The notes beneath the pieces are model-generated. The model saw only the letters and a program-made list of their open reading frames with translations. It was not told the DNA's origin and did no database searches. The translations under genes were made by a program, and so were the position numbers. Positions 1 through 9,095 of a stretch of 64,000 nucleotides of DNA are shown piece after piece (the stretch's first letter is position 1; every line of letters begins with the position of its first letter). Origin of the DNA: Deltaproteobacteria bacterium. Its GTDB lineage: Bacteria > Myxococcota_A > UBA796 > UBA2385. The stretch covers positions 1 to 64,000 of the forward strand of contig JAGYJW010000017.1 in the NCBI GenBank assembly GCA_018401435.1. The letters are read 5' to 3'.

Positions 1-3000
1 CCCTCTTCGATGCCGCGCTCCAGTCGGCGAAATACCCAATGCAAGAAGCGGAAGGGGTAGTCCCCCTCCTCCTTGCCAAAGTCCACCAGCAGCCGGCGGG
101 GGTCGCCAGCTGCCAGCTTGAAGCGGCCCGGCTCGCGGCTGACCAGGGCGGCCACATGGGCCGGCGGCACCGGCGTCGTCTCGTGAAAGTCAAGGGCAAC
201 CCGGATCTTCAGCCAGGCCACCCGCTCGATACCAAGCTCGCGGGCCCGAATACGTGCCTCGGCCTGCCAGCCCAGATTGAGCACCTCGGGGGGCGGCTCG
301 CCAAAGGCATCCTCCCAGGCACCCAACACATCGCGCACCTCGGCCACCGTGCGACAGGCGGAGAGGCGCTGGTATTCGGCTAGGCGCTCCTGCACGTCCT
401 CGATCCAGGCCTCGGGGATCAAGGCGGGCAGGGGCACCTCGATCTCGGGGTCCAGCCGGGCCCGGCCCAGATCGCCCCGAGCGGTGGACACGGCCTGCTC
501 CAGCAGCTCCACATAGGTGTCCAACCCAACGGCCTGGATGTTGCCGTGCTGGCTCTCGCCCAACAGATCACCCGCGCCGCGGATCTCGAGGTCGGCGCTG
601 GCGATGGTGAAGCCCGCCCCCACCTCGGTATTCTCTTGCAGCACCCGCAGACGCTCGATCGCCTTCTTGCCCAGCGCGGCGGCGTCTTCGGGCAGCAGCA
701 GGGTGCAGTGACCCCGAACGCTGCTGCGGCCCACCCGGCCGCGAAGCTGGTAGAGCTGGGCCAGGCCCAGGCGATCGGCCCGGTTGATGAGGATGGTATT
801 GACGCTGGGGATGTCCACACCGCTCTCGACGATGGTGGTGCAGATCAGCACATGGTACTCGCGCCGCACGAAATCAACCAGAACGCGCTCCAGCTCGTGA
901 TCCTCCATCTGCCCATGGGCGACGGCCATGCGGGCCTCGGGCACCAGCTCGGTCAGGCGCCGGGCCACCCGGTCGATGCTCTCCACCCGGTTGTGGATGA
1001 AGAAGACCTGCCCCCCGCGGCGCAGCTCATGCAGGATCTCCTCGCGGATGCGGGCGTCATTCCAGCGGCCCACCCGTGTCTGCACGGCGCGACGGCCAGC
1101 CGGCGGCGTGGTGATCAGGCTGACCGAACGCAAGCCCGACATGGCCATGGACAAGGAGCGGGGGATGGGCGTGGCCGACATGGCCAGGTAGTCCACCGGG
1201 AATGCGGACCAGGCCTGGGCCATCTTCTTGAGCTTCTCCTTCTGCTTCACCCCGAAGCGGTGCTCCTCGTCCACGATGACCAGGCCCAGATCGGCGAAGC
1301 GGGTGCTGCGCCCCAACAAGGCCTGGGTGCCGATCACCACCTTGATCTCGCCGCTGGCCACCCGCTCCCGCAAGGCCTTGAGTTCGGCCGCGGTGCGGAA
1401 GCTGCTGATCAGGGCCACGGGAACGTCAAAGCCCTCGAATCGCTCCTGGAAGGTGCGCTGGTGCTGAAAGGCGAGCACGGTGGTGGGGCAGAGGACCGCG
1501 ACCTGGCGCCCTTCCAGGGCCACCCGCATGGCCGCCCGCATGGCCACCTCGGTCTTGCCAAAGCCCACATCGCCCACGATCAGGCGGTCCATGGGCCGCG
1601 GCTCGGCCAGATCGGCCAATACATCGGCGATGGCCCGCTCCTGGTCGGGCGTCTCGACAAAGGGAAAGGTCTCTTCGAATTGGCGGAAACGCGGCGGAAG
1701 GCCCTCATAGGGCCAGCCCTCGACCACCTCGCGCAAGGCGTGCACCCGCAGCAGCTCTTGGGCCAGCGCGGCCACCTTGTCCTTGGCCCGCGCCTTCTTC
1801 CTCGCCCAGGTCTGGCCCCCCAGCTTGTCCAGGGCGGGCTGCTTGTCGCCAATGCCGCGAAAGGCGTAGAGCTGGTCCAGCCGGGTGACGGGCACCAGCA
1901 TCTTGTCTTCGCCGGCATAGGCCAGCTCGACGAAGTCCTGGTCCACCTCCTGGCCGCCGACGGGCAGGCGCACCCGCCGCAAGCCCAGGAAGCGGCCCAC
2001 GCCGTGCACCGCATGCACCACCAGGTCCCCCGACTTGAGCTGGGCCAGGGTGCCCACGCTGGTGGCCTCGCGCAGGCTGCGCACCCGGTGCTGGTGGGCG
2101 CGGGCCTTCTCGCCGAAGATCTCGTCGGCGGTGACCACGGCGATGCGCGACAGCGGCGCGCGAAAGCCCCGGGTGAGGCCGCCGATCCACATGCCCACCG
2201 CCCCCGCCGGGGTCAGGGCGGGGGGCCGCGTGCGCTCAAAGCGCAGGCCATGGGGCAGGAAGAGGGCCTCCACCCGCTCGGCCCGGGCGGCGGAGTCTGC
2301 GGCCAGCACCAGCTGCCAGTCCTCCTCGATCCAGGTGTGCAGCCGCCCCGCGGTGGGCGCCAGCTCGCCCCGCCCCACCGCCAGGTCCCGGTTGTCCCGC
2401 GCCCCGAGATCGGGGACGTTGACCCCATCTTCGACGATGAGTTCCCCCATCTTGTGGGCGCCAGACAGGCGTCTCCAGGTGGCCTCGGCCGACTCGAAGC
2501 GCTGGTCGGGAAGCACCACCGGGCGCTCTTCGACCGACAGCTCCTTCCAGCGCCCCCAGGCCAGGCCCTCGAAGCGGCACAGCTCGGTGTAGATGGCCTC
2601 GGGCTCGATCATCAGCACCGAGGGCATGCGCACCAGGGGGGCCACCACCGGGTGCAAGGCGCACAGGTAGTCCTCGGCACCCGGGAACCACAGCCCCTCC
2701 TTGAGTTCGGCCAGCACCCGGCGCCGGGTGAGCTGCCCGCCCCCCATCTGGTCCACTGCGGCGGCCGTCTCTTCGCTGGCGCGGCGCAGGGGGTCGGGGC
2801 CCACGATGGCCTCGCGGGCGGGCAGCACCTGCACCTCGGTCAGGGCGCCCACCCCCCGGCGGCTCTTGGGGTCCAAGGCCCGGATGGACTCGATCTCGTC
2901 GTCGAAGAGCTCGACGCGCACGGGGCCCTCGGCCCGGTTCGCCGGCCAGAGATCGATGACCCCGCCCCGCCAGGCGACCGTGCCCGGCTCGTCGGCCGAG

Positions 3001-3491
3001 GGCACCGAGTGGTAGCCCCAATCCACCAGATCCCGCAGCAGGGCGTCGCGATCGACGCGGCCGCCCTCCTTGAGAAGGCACTGGTGGCGCCCGATGGCAT
3101 CTGCCGGCAACACCCGCTGCATCAAGGCCCGCGCGGGCGCCACCACCACACAGGCCTGTCGCCGATCCAGGGCGTCCAATGCAAGGATTCGCTGGCGAGG
3201 CAGGTCGGGGTGAGCCGACAGGCCATCCCAGGTGCGCACATCGTCGGCGGGGAAGGGCAGGACGGACACGCCGGCGCCCCGCAGCCAGAAGGCCAGCTCG
3301 TCCACCACCTTCTCGACGTCGTCTCGTCCCGCCACCACCACGGTCAGGGGCAGCGACAGGCCCGTGTCTTCGCCATTGCGGGTGGCACGGGCCAGCGAGG
3401 CCGCAGCAAAGCTGGCCGCCCCGCCCGGCAGCCCGGACAAGGCGCGAAAGCTGCGGCTCAGCCGCGGCAGATCCTGCAAGAAGGCGCTCAT
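1..3491 (-). CDS. mfd: Transcription-repair coupling factor Mfd (3' end runs off the window)
   Basis: Continuous minus-strand frame from ATG at 3491 (MSAFLQDLPRLSRSF...) to the window edge. Contains Mfd/RecG helicase motifs: GDVGFGKTEVAMRAA, CPTTVLAFQHQRTF, DEEHRFGVKQKEKLK, ATPIPRSL, LRGRVGRS, GAGDLLGESQHG. Confidence 0.97.
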   Translation of the reverse strand, partial: MSAFLQDLPRLSRSFRALSGLPGGAASFAAASLARATRNGEDTGLSLPLTVVVAGRDDVEKVVDELAFWLRGAGVSVLPFPADDVRTWDGLSAHPDLPRQRILALDALDRRQACVVVAPARALMQRVLPADAIGRHQCLLKEGGRVDRDALLRDLVDWGYHSVPSADEPGTVAWRGGVIDLWPANRAEGPVRVELFDDEIESIRALDPKSRRGVGALTEVQVLPAREAIVGPDPLRRASEETAAAVDQMGGGQLTRRRVLAELKEGLWFPGAEDYLCALHPVVAPLVRMPSVLMIEPEAIYTELCRFEGLAWGRWKELSVEERPVVLPDQRFESAEATWRRLSGAHKMGELIVEDGVNVPDLGARDNRDLAVGRGELAPTAGRLHTWIEEDWQLVLAADSAARAERVEALFLPHGLRFERTRPPALTPAGAVGMWIGGLTRGFRAPLSRIAVVTADEIFGEKARAHQHRVRSLREATSVGTLAQLKSGDLVVHAVHGVGRFLGLRRVRLPVGGQEVDQDFVELAYAGEDKMLVPVTRLDQLYAFRGIGDKQPALDKLGGQTWARKKARAKDKVAALAQELLRVHALREVVEGWPYEGLPPRFRQFEETFPFVETPDQERAIADVLADLAEPRPMDRLIVGDVGFGKTEVAMRAAMRVALEGRQVAVLCPTTVLAFQHQRTFQERFEGFDVPVALISSFRTAAELKALRERVASGEIKVVIGTQALLGRSTRFADLGLVIVDEEHRFGVKQKEKLKKMAQAWSAFPVDYLAMSATPIPRSLSMAMSGLRSVSLITTPPAGRRAVQTRVGRWNDARIREEILHELRRGGQVFFIHNRVESIDRVARRLTELVPEARMAVAHGQMEDHELERVLVDFVRREYHVLICTTIVESGVDIPSVNTILINRADRLGLAQLYQLRGRVGRSSVRGHCTLLLPEDAAALGKKAIERLRVLQENTEVGAGFTIASADLEIRGAGDLLGESQHGNIQAVGLDTYVELLEQAVSTARGDLGRARLDPEIEVPLPALIPEAWIEDVQERLAEYQRLSACRTVAEVRDVLGAWEDAFGEPPPEVLNLGWQAEARIRARELGIERVAWLKIRVALDFHETTPVPPAHVAALVSREPGRFKLAAGDPRRLLVDFGKEEGDYPFRFLHWVFRRLERGIEE

Positions 3492-3534
3492 GGCGGCCGG
3501 ACTAACGCAGGGCGGGCCAGGCACCCGGTCGGAT

Positions 3535-4278
3535 TCAGGCCGCGGTGCTGCTGTCGGCCGGCGCGGGGGCGGCGTCCTTGGGCGTCACGCGCTCCAAGTA
3601 GAGCCAGGCGAATGCCGTGTACAGAAACAGCTCCATCAGCAGGTTGACCATATCGGCCGCCATCAGGGCCACCACGCCCATCTCCAGGGCCTGCAGATCC
3701 ACCGCATAGGTCTTGACGAACATGACCAGGATGACGGGGATCACCAGCCACATGATGGTGGCGCGGCGCCCGCGGGTGAGGGCCTTGCTGCGGTCCAGCG
3801 GCCAATTGCCATCCTCCAGGCAGGCCACCGGCTCGACGAAGGCGTACATGCCGTAGAAGAGCAATCCCGGCACCAACAGCAGCTGAATGCCCACCTGGAT
3901 GGAGATCTGGGCGGCCAGGTGGGGAAAGAACATGCGCCGGTAGCGGCTGGCTGCAAAGCGCAGGGCTGCGCTCAGGCTGGAGTCCTTGCCCGCCTGGTCC
4001 CGCCGGGCGAAATAGATGACCACCGCGGCGAGAATAGGCCCCAGCACGATCTCAAAGGCCAACAGCGTGCCGGCGTCGGCCAGGATGTACTGCACCATGC
4101 GCGACTGGTCGCCGGCCAGGCTGTTGCCCGGCCCGACGATGGCCACATAGAGCAGGTGGTCGAGGGGGGCGCGGACCGCTGCGACGATGAAGACCAGCAG
4201 CAGCACGGCGCCGGCGTGGCGGCCCAGGGTGCCGAGCGCCTGGCGCGTCACGAGCAGGGTACGGGACAGTGTGGACAT
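3535..4278 (-). CDS. Uncharacterised multi-pass membrane protein
   Basis: MSTLSRTLLVTRQALGTLGRHAGAVLLLVFIVAAVR... with several hydrophobic segments; internal start preferred over the 4368 ORF start. Confidence 0.75.
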   Translation of the reverse strand: MSTLSRTLLVTRQALGTLGRHAGAVLLLVFIVAAVRAPLDHLLYVAIVGPGNSLAGDQSRMVQYILADAGTLLAFEIVLGPILAAVVIYFARRDQAGKDSSLSAALRFAASRYRRMFFPHLAAQISIQVGIQLLLVPGLLFYGMYAFVEPVACLEDGNWPLDRSKALTRGRRATIMWLVIPVILVMFVKTYAVDLQALEMGVVALMAADMVNLLMELFLYTAFAWLYLERVTPKDAAPAPADSSTAA

Positions 4279-4417
4279 GATTCCTCGGGCGGCGCGCTCC
4301 AGGTCGCAGCTAACCGGCCCCGCCCGACCGGGCGGCTGCGGCGCGCGCGCGCCAGAGCACCAGAGCATCGGTTAGGGGCGGAGGGCCTGAGCTGGGCACC
4401 GACCCTGCGGGAGCACC

Positions 4418-5539
4418 GTGACCGATATCGACCGCCTGGACATCGATGGCTCCTTGGCGACGGCGCTCGCCGGGCTGGGCGCCGATGGCCAAGGCGAGCC
4501 CCTCACCCTGGGCGATGTGGACGCCATCCGGCTGATCCTCAAGGGCAATTCGGTCATCGACTGGAACCGCGCCCACTTCCCCACGCGGGCCCACGTCGAT
4601 CGCTTCCTCGCCCTCCACCTGATGGACCACCGCGAGCCCGAAGATCGGCGCCGCATGCGCTTTGTGCACGGCGAGGCGGTGAACTACCTGCAAGAGCACC
4701 TGGGGCTGAGCTTCCCCCAGGCCCTGGTCCAACCCGACGATGTGCGCGACATCTTCGTGCAGGCCAGCGAGACGGGCGGCTTCCGGCGCCGCCAGATCCT
4801 CAGCTGCGTGATCCTCAAGCTCATGCACGTCATCAACCACCTCGAAGCGGCCGAGCTGCGCCACCAGACGCCCTTGCCCGAAGCCGCCATCCTCGACCAG
4901 GCCGAACGCCGCATCGTGGGTGCCGCCGACCGCATGCGGGCCGAGGGCTTCCCCCTGGTGGCCTTCTACGGCAGCCGCAAGACCCGCAACAGCGTCATCA
5001 CCAAGCTCATCGCCAAGAAGGAGAACACCGCGGCTACGGTCTTCGACAAGCTGCGTTTCCGCATCGTGACCGAGGGCCAGGAGCACATCCTGCCCGCCAT
5101 GGCCTGGCTCACCCGCAGCCTCTTCCCCTTCAACTATGTCATTCCCGGCCAGAGCCACAACAACCTGGTGGACCTGTGGTCGGTGCTGCGGGCCAAGGGG
5201 CAGGGCGACTTCATCGACAGCCTGCAGAATCCCGACCCCACCGACGACGCCGCCTTCCCCAACCCGGAACTGAACCCCTTTTCGGGCGACAGCTACCGGA
5301 TGATCAACTTCATCGTGGATTTTCCGGTGCGGGTGGACCACCTGGTGGATGTGCGCTGCGGGCCCATGCTGGGGCGCACGGTCTTTGCCCTGGTCGAGTT
5401 CCAGGTCCTGGACCGCGAGACGGCCCGCGCCAACGAAGAAGGCGAGAACGCACACCACCTCTACAAAGAGCGGCAGCGTGCCATCGTCGAGCGGCGCCTG
5501 AAGAAGGGCGGGCGCTGGAAGCAGCGCGGCCCGGCCTGA
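4418..5539 (+). CDS. Uncharacterised protein (resembles the TIGR04552 family as I recall it) with RelA/SpoT-like motifs
   Basis: Long ORF. Motifs GSRKTRNSVITKL, FDKLRFRIVTE, SYRMINF, ALVEFQVLDRETARANEEGENAHHLYKER. Confidence 0.85.
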   Translation: MTDIDRLDIDGSLATALAGLGADGQGEPLTLGDVDAIRLILKGNSVIDWNRAHFPTRAHVDRFLALHLMDHREPEDRRRMRFVHGEAVNYLQEHLGLSFPQALVQPDDVRDIFVQASETGGFRRRQILSCVILKLMHVINHLEAAELRHQTPLPEAAILDQAERRIVGAADRMRAEGFPLVAFYGSRKTRNSVITKLIAKKENTAATVFDKLRFRIVTEGQEHILPAMAWLTRSLFPFNYVIPGQSHNNLVDLWSVLRAKGQGDFIDSLQNPDPTDDAAFPNPELNPFSGDSYRMINFIVDFPVRVDHLVDVRCGPMLGRTVFALVEFQVLDRETARANEEGENAHHLYKERQRAIVERRLKKGGRWKQRGPA

Positions 5540-5550
5540 GGCCCGCGCCC

Positions 5551-6051
5551 CTAACGCAGGGCCGACCGCACATCTTCCAGGTTCCAGGCCTCGTAGTCGC
5601 CGTTGGGCTCCAGCTGGCTGAGCCACTCGCGGTAGGGCATCGGGGCGCTGAAGGCCCCCAGGCGGCCGGGCCGCCAGGCCAGGTCCCCCGCCACCAGCAT
5701 GGCGCCCTGGGACAGGCCCACGATGGCGTCATTCTTGAGGAAGAGCAGCATCTGGTCGCCCGCGATGACCCGGGGTGCGCCGTTGACCTGCAGCTCCAGG
5801 CCGTTGAGCTTGCCGCCGGGGATGCGGATCTCGGTGATGGCCTCGTGGGGGCCGCGCAGCGTCTCCTGCACCGCGATGGTCGCGATGGTGAAGATGCCGT
5901 TATCCGTCATCACCGAGCGGGTGGTGAGGATGTCGCCGCGGATGACCCGGTCGGCCCGCTCCACCAAGCGGTCCATGGGCAGCAGATCCTGGTAGGAGGC
6001 GGCCTCCGCGACCGGAGCAGACAGGGCGAGGGCGAGGGCGAAGAAGGACAT
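5551..6051 (-). CDS. Secreted uncharacterised protein
   Basis: MSFFALALALSAPVAEAASYQDLLPMDRLVERADRVIRGDI...; N-terminal signal peptide. Confidence 0.75.
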   Translation of the reverse strand: MSFFALALALSAPVAEAASYQDLLPMDRLVERADRVIRGDILTTRSVMTDNGIFTIATIAVQETLRGPHEAITEIRIPGGKLNGLELQVNGAPRVIAGDQMLLFLKNDAIVGLSQGAMLVAGDLAWRPGRLGAFSAPMPYREWLSQLEPNGDYEAWNLEDVRSALR

Positions 6052-6244
6052 GGCGAAGCTCCACCAGCCACCCGCCAGGCGGGGGCCCAAGGAAAGGAGT
6101 CGAGAGGGGAGAGGAGATGCAGGGCCACCCGGGCCCGGTGTCGGCCGAAGCCGATCACAGGGGGAGTTCAGGCTCGAGCAGGATGTGAGGTGCACCGGGT
6201 CCCAGCGCAGCCCTGCATCTCCAGGGTTCGTTTGGGCGGGGCCT

Positions 6245-7000
6245 TCAGGCCGCCGTCTCTGCATTCTGGGGATCGGATTCACGGCGGCGGCGCATGAGGC
6301 CCATCAGCGTGATTCCAAAGACCGAGAGGGGGGCCGCAGCACCCAGGCCGGCGCCGCCGGTGCTGCAGGCAAAGGGCTGGGCCGGCTCGGTGTCGAAGTC
6401 CATGCCTTCGTAGAGGTGCAGCAGGCCGGCGATGTCGTCCTCGGACAGCCCCCGCTTGGTCAGCTCGCCCGCGAAGGTGCTGGAATACATGCTGGCCGCC
6501 TCGTCATCGGAGTGGCCCAGGCCCACCGCGTGGCCCAGCTCGTGGGTCAGGGTGTTGTGCAGGTCGTTGAGGCCCTCCTCACCCTGGGTTGCCCAGTCGT
6601 GGTTCTCTAGGTTGACGGCCATATCGAAGCCGACAATCTGCCCGCCGTCCATATACCAGGTGTAGGTGAGGGCGAGCAGCGTCGGGTCCCGGCCTTCGTC
6701 GGTCCACCGGTCAGTGAAGAAGATGGCGTTTACATTGTCGTCGTAGTTGACCGTCTGGGGACCGTCCGAATCGTAGCTGACGTTGAACTCGATGGCGCTG
6801 CCGTCGGCGGCATAGAAGTCGTAGGCCGCGCCTTCGACGGCGTCGCGCACCGCGTCAGCGCCCACATCGGACATGCCCTCGGGGTTCACCACCACGTCGA
6901 TGGGCGAGGTCTCCCAGTAGAGCTCGTTGCCGGTATCGTCGGTCTTGATGCTCCATGCGTTGGCCGTGCCCATCAACAGTACGATTGCGGGGGTGAACAT
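6245..7000 (-). CDS. Matrixin-like (M10) metalloprotease with MYXO-CTERM-like tail
   Basis: Signal peptide; HELGHAVGLGHSDDEAASMYSS zinc motif; C-terminal ACSTGGAGLGAAAPLSVFGITLMGLMRRRRE. Confidence 0.88.
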   Translation of the reverse strand: MFTPAIVLLMGTANAWSIKTDDTGNELYWETSPIDVVVNPEGMSDVGADAVRDAVEGAAYDFYAADGSAIEFNVSYDSDGPQTVNYDDNVNAIFFTDRWTDEGRDPTLLALTYTWYMDGGQIVGFDMAVNLENHDWATQGEEGLNDLHNTLTHELGHAVGLGHSDDEAASMYSSTFAGELTKRGLSEDDIAGLLHLYEGMDFDTEPAQPFACSTGGAGLGAAAPLSVFGITLMGLMRRRRESDPQNAETAA

Positions 7001-7086
7001 TGGATTCCTCCTGGTGTGTCAGGAGGATCGGAAGGGGGGGCTCGGACCATGAGCCCCCAAGGAGAGAGGGCCCCGCTACCCCGCTG

Positions 7087-7773
7087 TCAGCCGCCCAGGG
7101 CCCGCCGGCCGCCGTGGCGGACATCCGTGCCGTCCACCAGGAAGATCACGTGCTCGGCGATATTGGTGCAGTGGTCGCCGATGCGTTCCAGGTACTTGGC
7201 CACATTCTGCACGCCCACCGCGCGCTCGACCGCCAGGGTGCGGGCCGACACCTCGGCCAGGCGATCGCTGAAGATGCTGTGGTAGAGGTCATCGAGCACG
7301 TCGTCGGCGCTGATGATGGCCCGGGCCGCGGGCTCGTCGCCATGGACGAATGCGTCGATGGCGCCCGAGAGCATGTCGGCGGCCTGGCGCGCCATCTCGG
7401 GCACCTGGGGGTAGGGGTCGGCGTTGCCATCCCCACTGAGATCCTGGGCGCGCTCGCAGATGTTGACGGCGAGGTCGCCGATGCGCTCCAGGTCGGTCAC
7501 CACCTTCAGGGCAAAGGTGATGAAGCGCAGGTCCTGCCCCAGCGGCCGCCAGCGCGACAACATGCGCAAGCAAGACTCGTCGATCTCGATCTCATCGAGG
7601 TTCACGCGCCGGTCCAGCAGGATGGTGGCCCGGGCCAGCTCGGGATCCCGCTCGACCAGGGCCTGCACCGACCGATCGATCATCTCCTCGACCCGCGCGC
7701 TCATCAGAAGCAGCCGCTGGCGCAGCTGCTTGAGGGCGAGGGTCAGGGAGGGATCGTCGGCGGGGAGCGGCAT
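7087..7773 (-). CDS. phoU: Phosphate transport system regulator PhoU
   Basis: PhoU helical repeats (ERIGDLAVNICERAQDL; YLERIGDHCTNIAEHVIFLVDG). Start placed at MPLPADDPSLTLALKQLRQRLLLMS. Confidence 0.93.
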   Translation of the reverse strand: MPLPADDPSLTLALKQLRQRLLLMSARVEEMIDRSVQALVERDPELARATILLDRRVNLDEIEIDESCLRMLSRWRPLGQDLRFITFALKVVTDLERIGDLAVNICERAQDLSGDGNADPYPQVPEMARQAADMLSGAIDAFVHGDEPAARAIISADDVLDDLYHSIFSDRLAEVSARTLAVERAVGVQNVAKYLERIGDHCTNIAEHVIFLVDGTDVRHGGRRALGG

Positions 7774-7839
7774 GGACGAGACAGTGTAGTCGGGCAGCGG
7801 TCCCCTTGTGGGCGACAACGCGAAAACCTGCCTGATTGC

Positions 7840-8706
7840 TCAGTTCTGCTCGCCATGCAGCGCGATGAGCCGGGCTAGCCGCGGGGCATCCACCAAGTAG
7901 GCGATATTGCAGAAATGGCAGGAGACCTCGGCCTGGCCGTCTTCTTCCAGCATGCTGGTCAGCTCGGCGACGCCCAGCTTGAAGAGCACGCCCTCGATGC
8001 GCTCCTGGCTGCAGCTGCAGCGCCAGGCCAGCTCGCGGTTTTCGATGAGGGTGACCGGATCTCCGCCCACCCGTCCAAAGGCGAGGCCCACCAGCAGGTC
8101 ATCCAGGGGCTGCCGCAGCAGGGCCCCATAGGTCTCGGCGAAGTCGGCCGAGCCCATGGAGGGCTGGTCGGGGGCCTCGGGCAGGCGCTCCAGCACCAGG
8201 CCGCCGGCCGTGCGCACCCGGCCGTCTTCGGCCAGCAGCGCCTCGATGCGCACCAGCACATCCACCTGGTCGGACTGGCCCAGGTGGTCGGACAAGGCGA
8301 CCTCCATGCGCTGCCCGTCGATGGCGGTCATGCCGCGGTAGATCTCGCGCTGGGCGTCGGACTTGATGGCCATCAAGATGCCGGAGATGCGGCCCTGGGG
8401 CGCGGGCTTCATCGCTGCGGGCGTAAAGCGGGCCCGCAAGCCGCCCTCGGCATCCACATCCCCCATGAAGGCAAAGCGAGGATCTTCGCCCTGAATCTGC
8501 AGGCCGATGCGCTCGTCCCCCTTGATCCACGCCGACATCAAGGCGTTGGCCACCAGGGCCTCGGCGGCCACCCGCGACCCGTCGGCGTCCAGGCCGTGCA
8601 CCTGGCGCACGTGCTCGGCCAGCCCGCGGGCCTGCACGGCAAGAAAGCGCACCGCCCCGGCACCCACCAGGCCCCGGTGCAGGCTGCCCTTGGGTTCAGC
8701 GGACAA
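7840..8706 (-). CDS. hslO: Redox-regulated chaperone Hsp33
   Basis: C-terminal CSCSQERIEGVLFKLG...VSCHFCNIAYLVD matches the Hsp33 CxC/CxxC zinc module. Probable TTG start overlapping the upstream gene's stop. Confidence 0.88.
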   Translation of the reverse strand: MSAEPKGSLHRGLVGAGAVRFLAVQARGLAEHVRQVHGLDADGSRVAAEALVANALMSAWIKGDERIGLQIQGEDPRFAFMGDVDAEGGLRARFTPAAMKPAPQGRISGILMAIKSDAQREIYRGMTAIDGQRMEVALSDHLGQSDQVDVLVRIEALLAEDGRVRTAGGLVLERLPEAPDQPSMGSADFAETYGALLRQPLDDLLVGLAFGRVGGDPVTLIENRELAWRCSCSQERIEGVLFKLGVAELTSMLEEDGQAEVSCHFCNIAYLVDAPRLARLIALHGEQN

Positions 8707-9055
8707 AGGCGGCCTCCCAGGCGGCTTCCTGGAAGCCCACCAGCACGCGTCCATCGGCGAAGAGCACCAGGGGGCGCTTGATCAGCTTGCCATCGGCGGC
8801 GAGGGCGGCCGCGGCATCGGCGATGGACAGGTCCGCGACCCTGTCCTTCCAGCCGCCCTGGCGGTAGCTCTGGCCCGATGTGTTGAAGAATCGGCTGAGG
8901 GGCAGGCCGCTGCGCTCCAGGGCGCTGGCCAGCCGGGCGGCGGAGGGGGGCGCGGTCACGATATCGACGGTTTCCACAACGATACCGTTGGTTTGCAGCC
9001 ACTTTGCGGCCTTGCGACAGGTGCCGCAGGCGGCATAGGCATAGACGGTGGGCAC
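8696..9055 (-). CDS. ArsC/Spx-family thioredoxin-fold protein
   Basis: MPTVYAYAACGTCRKAAKWLQTNGI...LIKRPLVLFADGRVLVGF: CxxC and R-P loop typical of ArsC/Spx/YffB. Confidence 0.88.
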   Translation of the reverse strand: MPTVYAYAACGTCRKAAKWLQTNGIVVETVDIVTAPPSAARLASALERSGLPLSRFFNTSGQSYRQGGWKDRVADLSIADAAAALAADGKLIKRPLVLFADGRVLVGFQEAAWEAAFVR

Positions 9056-9095
9056 GGGGACTCCGGGCGAGGGCAGGGGGCCCTATCCCGGTCGC

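Noticed and set aside
546-3647. 1033-aa plus-strand ORF
   Set aside because: Antisense shadow of mfd; low-complexity His/Gly/Gln composition and no domain, typical of the opposite strand of a GC-rich gene.
3232-6297. 1021-aa plus-strand ORF
   Set aside because: Overlaps mfd, a membrane gene and the RelA/SpoT-like gene in the wrong frame; composition is shadow-like.
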